From: an uncultured Prevotella sp.
GTDB lineage: Bacteria; Bacteroidota; Bacteroidia; Bacteroidales; Bacteroidaceae
DNA: 17,005 bases
Reading direction: 5' to 3'
NCBI GenBank assembly: GCA_900550035.1
Contig: URQS01000066.1
Span: 1-17,005 of the forward strand
Below, piece by piece: positions 8,286-14,764 of this stretch. Every line of letters begins with the position of its first letter. Positions within the stretch are counted from its first letter, which is position 1. The translations under genes were made by a program, and so were the position numbers. The notes under the pieces were generated by a model. That model saw nothing but the letters and a program-made list of their open reading frames with translations. It did not search any database and was not told the origin of the DNA.

Positions 8286-9716
8286 ATGGATTATAGTCAG
8301 TTTTTTAATATGATACCCGAGGCTGGCCTCATGGCAGCCCTCGTGATAGTATTCCTCGCCGACCTCATCCTGAAGGGCGAGAAGAAACATACTACCTTGA
8401 GCCTGCTGACAGGTCTGCTGTTGGTAGCTCAGATTGCAGTCTGCTTCACCGCAGAGCCTGCAGAGGCTTTCGCCGGACTCTACACCGCCACCGCAGCAGC
8501 GCAGGTGATGAAGGTTATCCTCACCGCCGGTGCGTTCATCGTGGTAGTGATGGCACAGTCGTGGCTCGAGCAGAAAGACGTGCAGAACAAGGAGGGCGAG
8601 TTCTATGAGCTCATCATCTCTACCTTGCTCGGTATGTACATGATGATTTCGTCAGGCCACTTCCTCATGTTCTTCCTCGGCTTGGAGATGGCATCAGTGC
8701 CTATGGCATGTCTCGTTGCCTTCGACAAGTTCAAGAAGGAGTCGGCAGAGGGCGCAGCCAAGTTCGTGCTCACCGCTACATTCTCGAGCGGCGTGATGCT
8801 CTACGGCATCTCGTTCATCTACGGAGCTTGCGGCACACTCTACTTCGACGACGTAATGGCGCAGATCACAGCGACACCGCTCACCATCATGGGCCTCGTG
8901 TTCTTCTTCAGCGGCCTCGGCTTCAAGATTTCGCTCGTGCCGTTCCACTTCTGGACAGCCGATACATACCAGGGTGCTCCTACAGCCGTTACAGGCTATC
9001 TGAGCGTAGTGTCTAAGGGCGCGGCAGCGTTCGCTTTGATGACAATCCTCACCAAGGTGTTCGCACCGATGGTAGAGTACTGGGAGATGCTGATGTACAT
9101 CGTCATCGTCCTCACCATCACCATCGCCAACCTCTTCGCACTCCGCCAGACAGAGCTCAAGCGATTCATGGCGTTCAGCTCTATCTCGCAGGCAGGCTAC
9201 ATCATGCTTGCAGCGGTAGGCAACGGCGCAATGGGTCTGCCGGCGCTCATGTACTACGTGCTCATCTACGTAGCAGCCAACATGGCAGTGTTCACCATCA
9301 TCAACGTTGTTGAGACACGCGGCAAGGGCAACACCGAGATGTCTGTATTCGACGGCTTCTACACCACCAACCCGAAGCTCTCGTTCCTCATGACACTCGC
9401 TCTGTTCTCGCTCGCAGGCATCCCGCCGTTCGCAGGTATGTTCTGTAAGTTCTTCGTGTTCATGGCAGCAGCCGAGCAGGGCACAAACGTTGCTTACGCA
9501 GTAGTGTTCCTCGCATTGATCAACACCGTACCGTCACTCTACTACTATCTGAAGATTGTAAAGTGCATGTACATCAACAAGACCGATGCTCCGCTCGCTC
9601 CGTTCAAGAGCGACTGCGCTACACGCACAGCACTCGCCCTCTGCACCGCAGGCGTACTCCTCTTCGGCGTATGCAGCTGCGTCTACGGATGGCTCGTAGC
9701 GGCTACAGCTATGTAG
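8286..9716 (+). CDS. nuoN: NADH-quinone oxidoreductase subunit N
   Basis: NuoN is the antiporter-like subunit next to NuoK and completes the pump arm. The 476-residue product has about 14 membrane segments. Typical motifs are FFLGLEMASVPMACLVAF with the conserved glutamate near residue 138, LVPFHFWTADTYQGAPTAVT, YLSVVSKGAAAF with the conserved lysine, and LFSLAGIPPFAGMFCKFFVF near the C-terminus. The ATG at 8286 follows an A-run without a Shine-Dalgarno. This is the last gene of the operon: a strong hairpin with a U-tract follows about 50 bp after the stop. Confidence 0.97.
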   Translation: MDYSQFFNMIPEAGLMAALVIVFLADLILKGEKKHTTLSLLTGLLLVAQIAVCFTAEPAEAFAGLYTATAAAQVMKVILTAGAFIVVVMAQSWLEQKDVQNKEGEFYELIISTLLGMYMMISSGHFLMFFLGLEMASVPMACLVAFDKFKKESAEGAAKFVLTATFSSGVMLYGISFIYGACGTLYFDDVMAQITATPLTIMGLVFFFSGLGFKISLVPFHFWTADTYQGAPTAVTGYLSVVSKGAAAFALMTILTKVFAPMVEYWEMLMYIVIVLTITIANLFALRQTELKRFMAFSSISQAGYIMLAAVGNGAMGLPALMYYVLIYVAANMAVFTIINVVETRGKGNTEMSVFDGFYTTNPKLSFLMTLALFSLAGIPPFAGMFCKFFVFMAAAEQGTNVAYAVVFLALINTVPSLYYYLKIVKCMYINKTDAPLAPFKSDCATRTALALCTAGVLLFGVCSCVYGWLVAATAM

Positions 9717-9720
9717 AATA

Positions 9721-9734
9721 TAGGAGTTAGGAGT
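9721..9734 (+). repeat. Two tandem TAGGAGT heptamers after nuoN
   Basis: Two exact copies of TAGGAGT lie head to tail just behind the nuoN stop and upstream of the terminator. Two copies are too few to assign a role. They are listed because another 7-bp tandem array, of different sequence, occurs before nuoH. Confidence 0.4.
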
Positions 9735-9764
9735 TTTGCAATTCAATAACTCGACAATAAGGAT

Positions 9765-9810
9765 AATGGTCTGCAATTCGTTCAGCACGAGTTGCAGACC
9801 ATTTTTCTTT
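9765..9810 (+). terminator. Intrinsic terminator of the nuo operon
   Basis: A 16-bp stem pairs 9765-9780 with 9788-9803, perfect except for one G-U pair, around a 7-nt loop. It is followed by a T-rich tract (TTTTTCTTT, 9802-9810). Flanking bases AGGATA (9760-9765) and TATCCT (9810-9815) can pair too, which would close an even longer stem over the tract. The orientation fits the end of the + strand nuo transcript and isolates the next gene from read-through. Confidence 0.88.
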
Positions 9811-9842
9811 ATCCTGTAACGCATATTGAGACACTTAATGCG

Positions 9843-9850
9843 TAACTTTG
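9843..9850 (+). promoter_or_regulatory. Bacteroidetes-type -7 promoter element (TAACTTTG)
   Basis: TAACTTTG matches the Bacteroidetes primary-sigma -7 consensus TAnnTTTG and lies 25 bp before the ATG at 9876, just behind the nuo terminator. No good TTTG -33 element is found at the usual distance, so the promoter may be weak or depend on an activator. It would drive the five-gene cassette. Confidence 0.55.
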
Positions 9851-9875
9851 CATTTGAATCAATAATACTACGAAT

Positions 9876-10616
9876 ATGGAAGAAACAAAGAAACTCTTTT
9901 GTGAACTTATGCCGAGAGTACTAAACGAGGATATCTTGTCTTTTCTCTGTATCAAGCATAAGAATGAAATTGCTATTGGGGCTAACTTTGATAAACGTAG
10001 TCCGCGCATACGCTATGTTATTGACAAGAACAGATTCGGTTATGCCGACTTTGGTGACTTCTTCTTTTGGGAAGATGGCGGTCTGTATGTTTGGCAACAG
10101 AGTGAAGAATTTGAAGAAGACCATAATCCTGACATTGTAGAAGACTACTTCGGACATTCTTGTGAAGGACGTGGCTATACGTTGCGTTCTATCTTTGCAG
10201 GAATAGACACAGGTTATGATGACAGCAATGGTAGTAGGATGTTCACTGGCGATGTTGTGCTGGTAAAAGAACCTAATGGATACGAAATGGGAGCTTTATG
10301 TCTTGCTTCGCCACGTGGTTTAATCAGTGATGGGTTCTATGGCTTTCCTTTGGACAATCACAGTTTGACACTGGATATGTGTAAAGAGGATGGTCATAAT
10401 CTTGAGCGTATCGGGACTATATTTTATCAACTCGACCCTTGCGAAGAACCAGTTTTTATATGGGATAAAGCATTGACCTTCAACAATACTTACCGTGATA
10501 AAGAGGAAGAATCCGTCTTACGTACTATGGCAAGATACACGCCAAACTTTGATAAGGAAGTATGGAAATACTTGGGACTTGAGATACTTGGAATCGAGGA
10601 GTTTAATTGGAAGTAA
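9876..10616 (+). CDS. Unknown protein with a faint YopX-like segment
   Basis: This 246-residue soluble, acidic protein is not one I recognise with certainty. It has no signal peptide or membrane segment. The N-terminal 100 residues are rich in aromatic residues (for example GYADFGDFFFWEDGGLYVW near 55-73). Residues 104-187 loosely resemble the YopX fold found in phage and integrative-element proteins: a phrase like FAGIDTGYDDSNG, then FTGDVVLVKE near 123-132, an intervening strand region, and ERIGTIFYQLD near 177-187 in place of the usual VIGNIYEN. The similarity is by eye and tentative. It is the first gene after the nuo terminator, has its own -7 element, uses more A/T-rich codons than nuo, and is 19 bp from the GIY-YIG gene. 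Confidence 0.8.
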   Translation: MEETKKLFCELMPRVLNEDILSFLCIKHKNEIAIGANFDKRSPRIRYVIDKNRFGYADFGDFFFWEDGGLYVWQQSEEFEEDHNPDIVEDYFGHSCEGRGYTLRSIFAGIDTGYDDSNGSRMFTGDVVLVKEPNGYEMGALCLASPRGLISDGFYGFPLDNHSLTLDMCKEDGHNLERIGTIFYQLDPCEEPVFIWDKALTFNNTYRDKEEESVLRTMARYTPNFDKEVWKYLGLEILGIEEFNWK

Positions 10617-10635
10617 TCAAATAAACATTAAGTAG

Positions 10636-11517
10636 ATGAAAGATTATATTGTATTTATACAAGACCTTTTAATAGGTAGAAATGAAGAGTTTGATAATGC
10701 AGACAAGAAACGTATCAGACTTATCAGGCATAAGGACAATAGGAAAGAGAAAATAATTGATGGAAAGAAGTATTCCAACTCACTTTTCGATTTGTATCTT
10801 AATGAGCATGATGTGTTTCTAAATTATCAAAACGAGCAAGTTGAAAAACGTTTTAAGGATGTTGATTATATTGTTTCGTTTATTGGTGAAGAAAGCACCT
10901 CGTCTCGATTTGTTGGTGTCTTTAAGAACAATGGCGTATTGAAAGAAATAGAAAACTATAAAGGAGAAGCGCAAGCAAAGTTTGATTTCTCAGAACTTGA
11001 TGGCTTCCAGCTACTTAAAGAAAGAGTCGTAATAGACTGGAATAATCCTGTTAGTTGGCTTCAAGGTTTTAACAATAAAATGCCAGTTATAAGAATTGAT
11101 CGTGGGCTTCAAGAGAACAATATTCCCGTCTTTACATCTTTTGAAGATGTCGTTCTTAATTATAATCAACTTAAATTGATATTTGAATCTAATAATAAGG
11201 AGTGGAAGGCTAAGTTGGAAAGCAGTAATTGTATCTATCTGATCCTTGACAAATTAACAGGTAAACAATATGTGGGTTCTACATACAATACAAGAGGCAT
11301 ATGGGGGCGTTGGGAGATATATGCTAATACTGGGCATGGGTTTGATAAAGATTTAGAATCGCTTATCAATAACGATGCTGCATATGCGCAAAAGTATTTT
11401 CAATGGTGTATATTAGAAACATTGCCATTGAAGATATTGGAAGAACATGCTATAGATAGAGAGTCGCTCTATAAACGCAAGTTTGGAACACGTGAGTTTG
11501 GTTACAATAACAATTAA
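10636..11517 (+). CDS. GIY-YIG nuclease-domain protein with N-terminal extension
   Basis: The C-terminal third (about 195-293) is a GIY-YIG endonuclease domain, a fold that cuts DNA with a tyrosine, an arginine and a metal-binding glutamate. Visible are CIYLILD (Ile-Tyr at 200-201), KQYVGST (212-214 as the YIG half), GRWEIYA with Arg225, the insert TGHGFDKDL, and the late segment RESLYKRKFGTREFGYN with the probable catalytic Glu276 and a terminal Asn. The core residues look intact, so it is probably active. Residues 1-190 form an extension of unknown function, charged at the start and containing VVIDWNNPVSWLQ near 131-143. It could recognise DNA or a partner. There is no methyltransferase next to it, which argues against an ordinary restriction pair. 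The WYL regulator gene starts 4 bp after the stop. Confidence 0.85.
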   Translation: MKDYIVFIQDLLIGRNEEFDNADKKRIRLIRHKDNRKEKIIDGKKYSNSLFDLYLNEHDVFLNYQNEQVEKRFKDVDYIVSFIGEESTSSRFVGVFKNNGVLKEIENYKGEAQAKFDFSELDGFQLLKERVVIDWNNPVSWLQGFNNKMPVIRIDRGLQENNIPVFTSFEDVVLNYNQLKLIFESNNKEWKAKLESSNCIYLILDKLTGKQYVGSTYNTRGIWGRWEIYANTGHGFDKDLESLINNDAAYAQKYFQWCILETLPLKILEEHAIDRESLYKRKFGTREFGYNNN

Positions 11518-11521
11518 GCCT

Positions 11522-12421
11522 ATGTCACTCATTCAAAAATACATCTGGGTTATCAAGACCATTCATCGTTCTGGCCGCATTACATTGAAAGATCTCAATG
11601 AAAAGTGGCGTCAGAATATAGACCTTAGCCGTGGTGAGAACTTGCCACGGCAGACCTTTGATCGTTGGAAAGGTGGTATTCTTGATATGTTCGGCATTGT
11701 GATTGATTGTGAACAACATGGCAGATACCATTATTATATAGCCAATCCCGAAGTTTTAAGCGAAGGAGAGTTGCGTACATGGCTTCTTGACACCTACGGC
11801 ACGGCAGAAACATTGTCAAGCAGCATATCTATCCATGATAGAATACTGACAGAGAATATTCCTTCGAGTCAGGATTTTCTTGCAACAATACTTGAAGCGA
11901 TGAAGTCAAATGTAGTTCTACAGATGACGTTCCATTCTTTTACGATGAAAGAAGCGAAGACGTTTCTTGTTGAACCGTACTGTGTGAAAATGTCCGCACA
12001 GCGTTGGTATATGTTAGCAAGAAATGTAGACTATAACTACTTGCGTTTGTATTCTCTTGATAGAATAGAAGGTGTTAACTTAACAGATGCTCATTTTATT
12101 TTGCCAAAAGATTTTTGTGCAAAAGAATATTTTGCAGAATACTTCGGTATTGTATTGGATGAATCTGTACCGCTTCAAAGAATTGTGTTAAGGGCAGATA
12201 AATATCATCAGCACTATATGCGCACATTGCCGTTGCATCACTCGCAAAAAGAAATCTATGCATGTGATGATTATGCCGATTTTGAATTGGCACTGCGTCC
12301 TACCTATGACTTCTATATGAAGTTGATGAGTTTTGGCAATATGATAAAAGTGTTGGAACCCCAAAGTCTTCAGGAGAAGATATATAAATGGTTGGAGAAA
12401 ACAATAGAAGTTTACAAATAA
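11522..12421 (+). CDS. WYL-domain transcriptional regulator
   Basis: This 299-residue protein has the three-part layout of WYL regulators. Residues 1-75 are a helix-turn-helix-like DNA-binding region (RSGRITLKDLNEKWRQN, then a segment ending YHYYI). Residues 125-210 are the WYL ligand domain, with RWYMLARNVDYNYLRLYSLDRI at about 161-182 covering the RWYL-like motif and the following strand. Residues 215-297 are the C-terminal WCX-like extension. WYL domains are known to sense nucleic acids or nucleotides and often control defence islands. The frame is open back to 11483, but that would overlap the GIY-YIG gene by 35 bp; the ATG at 11522, 4 bp after that gene, gives the natural N-terminus. It probably regulates this cassette, which is inference from position. 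Confidence 0.88.
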   Translation: MSLIQKYIWVIKTIHRSGRITLKDLNEKWRQNIDLSRGENLPRQTFDRWKGGILDMFGIVIDCEQHGRYHYYIANPEVLSEGELRTWLLDTYGTAETLSSSISIHDRILTENIPSSQDFLATILEAMKSNVVLQMTFHSFTMKEAKTFLVEPYCVKMSAQRWYMLARNVDYNYLRLYSLDRIEGVNLTDAHFILPKDFCAKEYFAEYFGIVLDESVPLQRIVLRADKYHQHYMRTLPLHHSQKEIYACDDYADFELALRPTYDFYMKLMSFGNMIKVLEPQSLQEKIYKWLEKTIEVYK

Positions 12422-12437
12422 AAATAATTCAATAAGT

Positions 12438-13013
12438 ATGGAATCAAGATTATTTCAAGCCTTAAAAGCTTTCAAAGGCGCTGATGGTTGCGAAGCAAAC
12501 CTATTTGAAGAGTTTAAGAAAATTGCTGAAGCAGCATTCTTCTCTGGCTATTTTCTTGTTAATGGCGGTTGTAAGGATGCGTATAAACTAAAGTTGACCT
12601 GCATCGAATTCTATTACCACGAGGATGATGGCAATATTAAAGATAAAATAAAATATCTGAAAGGGGAAGATGAATTTGGCTATGCTTTAGGTGCAGTATG
12701 TCCAAATCCATCGGGCGTTGATGTTTTGTTTGATGATCCACAAAAGAAATATCATGCGTCTTTCTTGATTAGAGGCTATAAAGCTATTGTGCCTGGGGAA
12801 AAAGAATGGGAGAATAATGAAAAAAGAAAAAATTGGGCTCCTCATGATTTTTGGTATGATTTATATGGTGGAGCAAATATGCTAAGCAATGGCAAGTTTA
12901 GTATAGAATGGATAGATGAGTCTGATGAAATGCTGGGCTATGCAGAACCTATGCAACGAATCAATATAAACGACAACAGATTATGGGGATTTAAACGAGT
13001 TGAAAAGCTATGA
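12438..13013 (+). CDS. Unknown cytoplasmic protein coupled to the deiminase gene
   Basis: I do not recognise this 191-residue protein. It has no signal peptide or membrane segment. Distinct features are an N-terminal helical part (1-40), a central block LTCIEFYYHEDDGNIKDKIK near 54-73, GALGAVCPNPSGVDVLFDD-like text near 88-105, HASFLIRGYKAI near 112-123, and a C-terminal part rich in Trp and Tyr (WAPHDFWYDLYGGANMLS) ending in WGFKRVEKL. The mixed strand pattern and single compact length suggest one globular domain. Its stop TGA overlaps the next ATG (ATGA at 13010-13013), so it and the deiminase are almost certainly made together and may be partners or a substrate-enzyme pair. Confidence 0.8.
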   Translation: MESRLFQALKAFKGADGCEANLFEEFKKIAEAAFFSGYFLVNGGCKDAYKLKLTCIEFYYHEDDGNIKDKIKYLKGEDEFGYALGAVCPNPSGVDVLFDDPQKKYHASFLIRGYKAIVPGEKEWENNEKRKNWAPHDFWYDLYGGANMLSNGKFSIEWIDESDEMLGYAEPMQRININDNRLWGFKRVEKL

Positions 13014-14089
13014 TAACAGAACAATATAAAGACAAAGTGTTTTTTTCACAGTTGCTACGTACAGATTATCCCAATATCTATAAGGATGTTTGTGAAATTC
13101 TGGATGCTAATAACGTAGCGCATGAAACGCTTCCTTTAACTAAGGATTATTGGTGTCGTGATTATATGCCGATACAATTTGCATGTGGTTATTTCTCCCA
13201 ATTTGTATACAATCCCGACTATCTGAAAGGTAAGGAAAAATACATTACTGATGTAGATAAAGTGATGAATAAGATTGATAGAACTAATTTAATCGTTAAT
13301 CATTCTTCTTTGGTTATAGATGGTGGAAATATTGTTGTTGGCGAAATAGAACAACCAAATACTTACACCACTAAATCCTTTATTGTAATGACAGACAAGG
13401 TGATGATAGAAAACGAAGGATTATCTAAAAAGGAGATAGAATCTAAAATTCGGGATTCTTTCAAACCTAAAGAATGTAATTCAACTATTGATGAAATAAC
13501 TATAGTATGGTTGCCATGGGATAAAAAGGATGTTTGTGGGCATACGGATGGAATATTAAGATTTGTCGGCGCACAAAAAGATGGCAAACCTGTAGTGTTA
13601 ACTAATCTTTCAGTATATGATGATGGTATTGCTACTCAAATGCGTAATATCTTGATGGAACATTTTTATGTTATAGAGTTGAATCTTTCTGAATATAACG
13701 AATTAAGTTGGGCATATATCAACGCTCTTCAGACACGTGATGTTATTATTGTTCCAGGAATTGGCAATACAAAACTTGATAATGAAGCAATGAGTCATTT
13801 TATCGCTTTATATCCAAATTATAGAGGAAGAATTTATCAAGTTCAGATGAAAGAATTTATCGAGAAATGGGGTGGAGCTTTGAATTGTTGTTCATGGACA
13901 ATTAGTGAAGATATGTCCAAATTGCATCACGATATAGAGAATGATAAAAGATTCATTTCTATCATAGAGAAGTATCAGAAAGACTCTAATAGTGTATGCT
14001 TTGATGAAATCCGATTCCTTGGTGACTATTATCCTAGAAAACTTGAGAATTATAGTAGGGAATTGGATCGTTTGTATTTTGAGTTTTAG
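13010..14089 (+). CDS. Deiminase of the agmatine/peptidyl-arginine deiminase superfamily
   Basis: This 359-residue protein has the pentein-fold guanidine-deiminase layout shared by agmatine deiminase and the Porphyromonas-type peptidylarginine deiminase. Visible active-site elements are WCRDYMPI (Arg50-Asp51), DGGNIV (Asp104-Asn107), CGHTDGILRFV (His178, Asp180) and the nucleophile loop GGALNCCSW with Cys293. The general reaction is conversion of a guanidine group to a ureido group with release of ammonia. The last loop is GGALNC where agmatine deiminases have GGGIHC, so the usual His is Asn. About 60 residues follow the catalytic Cys, longer than in ordinary agmatine deiminase. Both differences suggest a substrate other than agmatine, perhaps a protein arginine. 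No signal peptide is seen, so it acts in the cytoplasm. Its start overlaps the preceding stop (ATGA). Confidence 0.88.
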   Translation: MITEQYKDKVFFSQLLRTDYPNIYKDVCEILDANNVAHETLPLTKDYWCRDYMPIQFACGYFSQFVYNPDYLKGKEKYITDVDKVMNKIDRTNLIVNHSSLVIDGGNIVVGEIEQPNTYTTKSFIVMTDKVMIENEGLSKKEIESKIRDSFKPKECNSTIDEITIVWLPWDKKDVCGHTDGILRFVGAQKDGKPVVLTNLSVYDDGIATQMRNILMEHFYVIELNLSEYNELSWAYINALQTRDVIIVPGIGNTKLDNEAMSHFIALYPNYRGRIYQVQMKEFIEKWGGALNCCSWTISEDMSKLHHDIENDKRFISIIEKYQKDSNSVCFDEIRFLGDYYPRKLENYSRELDRLYFEF

Positions 14090-14094
14090 AACAT

Positions 14095-14419
14095 AAGTGA
14101 GCCGTGAAATATCATCCTCTAAGATTGTAAAAGAAGTACTGCTTACACCCTCTATAGTAAGCAGAACTTCTTCTTCTTCAAATTCTTTATATTGAGTATG
14201 GGTCAAAGGTCTTATATCATGATTTATTTCTTGTTGCCATCTACGAAGAGAGCATTCATATTCACCAGATGTAGCAAATGGGAGATGCCCATTCTGCTCA
14301 ACAAACTGTTTAAATTTATCAAAAGCCTCCTCGAAAGATACACCTTCTAAAGAATGTACGGGTTTTCCGTTCTCGTCATATTCCGTTCTAACTGGAATTA
14401 TTACTGTTTGATTAGTCAG
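14095..14419 (-). pseudogene. Remnant of a helicase-associated-like domain protein
   Basis: Read on the - strand, this stretch is open and gives natural-looking protein: IPVRTEYDENGKPVHSLEGV, then FEEAFDKFKQFVEQNGHLPF, a Cys-containing segment, LRRWQQEINHDIRPLTHTQY and an acidic run, ending near ILEDDISRLTYV. The pattern of a paired-helix repeat with GHLP and a later LxxW resembles the helicase-associated (HA) domain that follows DEAD/DEAH helicases. There is no ATG: a stop codon at 14420-14422 precedes the open stretch. At the other end the frame continues to 13892, but only as the complement of the deiminase coding region. Both ends therefore look truncated, and this is probably a gene relic cut by the arrival or rearrangement of the cassette. 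The HA assignment is by eye. Confidence 0.55.
14133..14170 (+). terminator. Possible terminator hairpin after the deiminase gene
   Basis: Arms 14133-14146 and 14157-14170 are 14-nt reverse complements with one mismatch, around a 10-nt loop, and are followed by a pyrimidine-rich run (TTCTTCTTC). The hairpin lies 44 bp after the deiminase stop and is the best candidate to end the cassette transcript. It also lies within the - strand relic, so the symmetry could be partly accidental. Confidence 0.45.
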
Positions 14420-14426
14420 TCAAACA

Positions 14427-14458
14427 TTTTGCCGTTTGTATTTATTGTTGTAGATTTG
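14427..14458 (+). promoter_or_regulatory. Bacteroidetes promoter (TTTG, 19 bp, TAGATTTG)
   Basis: A TTTG -33 element (14428-14431) and a -7 element TAGATTTG (14451-14458) are separated by 19 bp, a close match to the Bacteroidetes consensus TTTG/TAnnTTTG. The ATG of the DUF3791-like gene lies 39 bp farther on, at 14498. This is the best-formed promoter in the window. Confidence 0.7.
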
Positions 14459-14497
14459 CAGTGAGATAATCACATATAGAACAAATAATTAGATCGT

Positions 14498-14722
14498 ATG
14501 GATTTGACACATAATATAATAGAAAATGTAAACTGCTGTGTCGGAGCTTTTGCTAATCGCTTCAAATTGACATTGGCACAGTCGTATGCCTACTTGCGTA
14601 GGTTTAAAGGTATAGATTTCCTTATTGATTGTTATGCTGCAGAGCATACTCTTTCTATAGAGGATGCTGTGGAGGATATAATGTTGTTATGCCGAAAGAA
14701 TGGAGGGCGTGTAGGATGCTAA
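14498..14722 (+). CDS. DUF3791-like small protein
   Basis: This 74-residue protein matches by eye the short helical DUF3791 family: FANRFKLTLAQSYAYLRRFK near 18-37, GIDFLIDCYAAEHTLSIEDA near 38-57, and a final helix VEDIMLLCRKNGG. The conserved phrase in relatives is of the type Y-L-x-G-I-D-x-L-x-x-x-Y-x-x-x-H-T-x-S. DUF3791 genes are often found next to DUF3990 (ADP-ribosyltransferase-like) genes in arrangements reminiscent of toxin-antitoxin pairs. No DUF3990 gene is present here: upstream is the relic region and downstream is a lipoprotein gene. It may be a leftover or a solitary member. It has its own well-formed promoter at 14427-14458. Confidence 0.78.
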   Translation: MDLTHNIIENVNCCVGAFANRFKLTLAQSYAYLRRFKGIDFLIDCYAAEHTLSIEDAVEDIMLLCRKNGGRVGC

Positions 14723-14764
14723 ATGTCAGCGAAGATATCAATGTTTTTTAAAAACCATTAAATT

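Noticed and set aside
11483..11521. Upstream start of the WYL-domain gene
   Set aside because: It overlaps the GIY-YIG coding end, and the domain begins naturally at the ATG at 11522.
13892..14094. Continuation of the - strand relic frame into the deiminase gene
   Set aside because: This part is only the complement of conserved deiminase codons and reads as low-complexity hydrophobic text, so the relic is taken to end near 14095.
9717..14500. Insertion-element or integrase boundaries around the cassette
   Set aside because: No transposase, integrase, terminal inverted repeats or matching direct repeats were found by eye at the edges, so the cassette is not called a mobile element.
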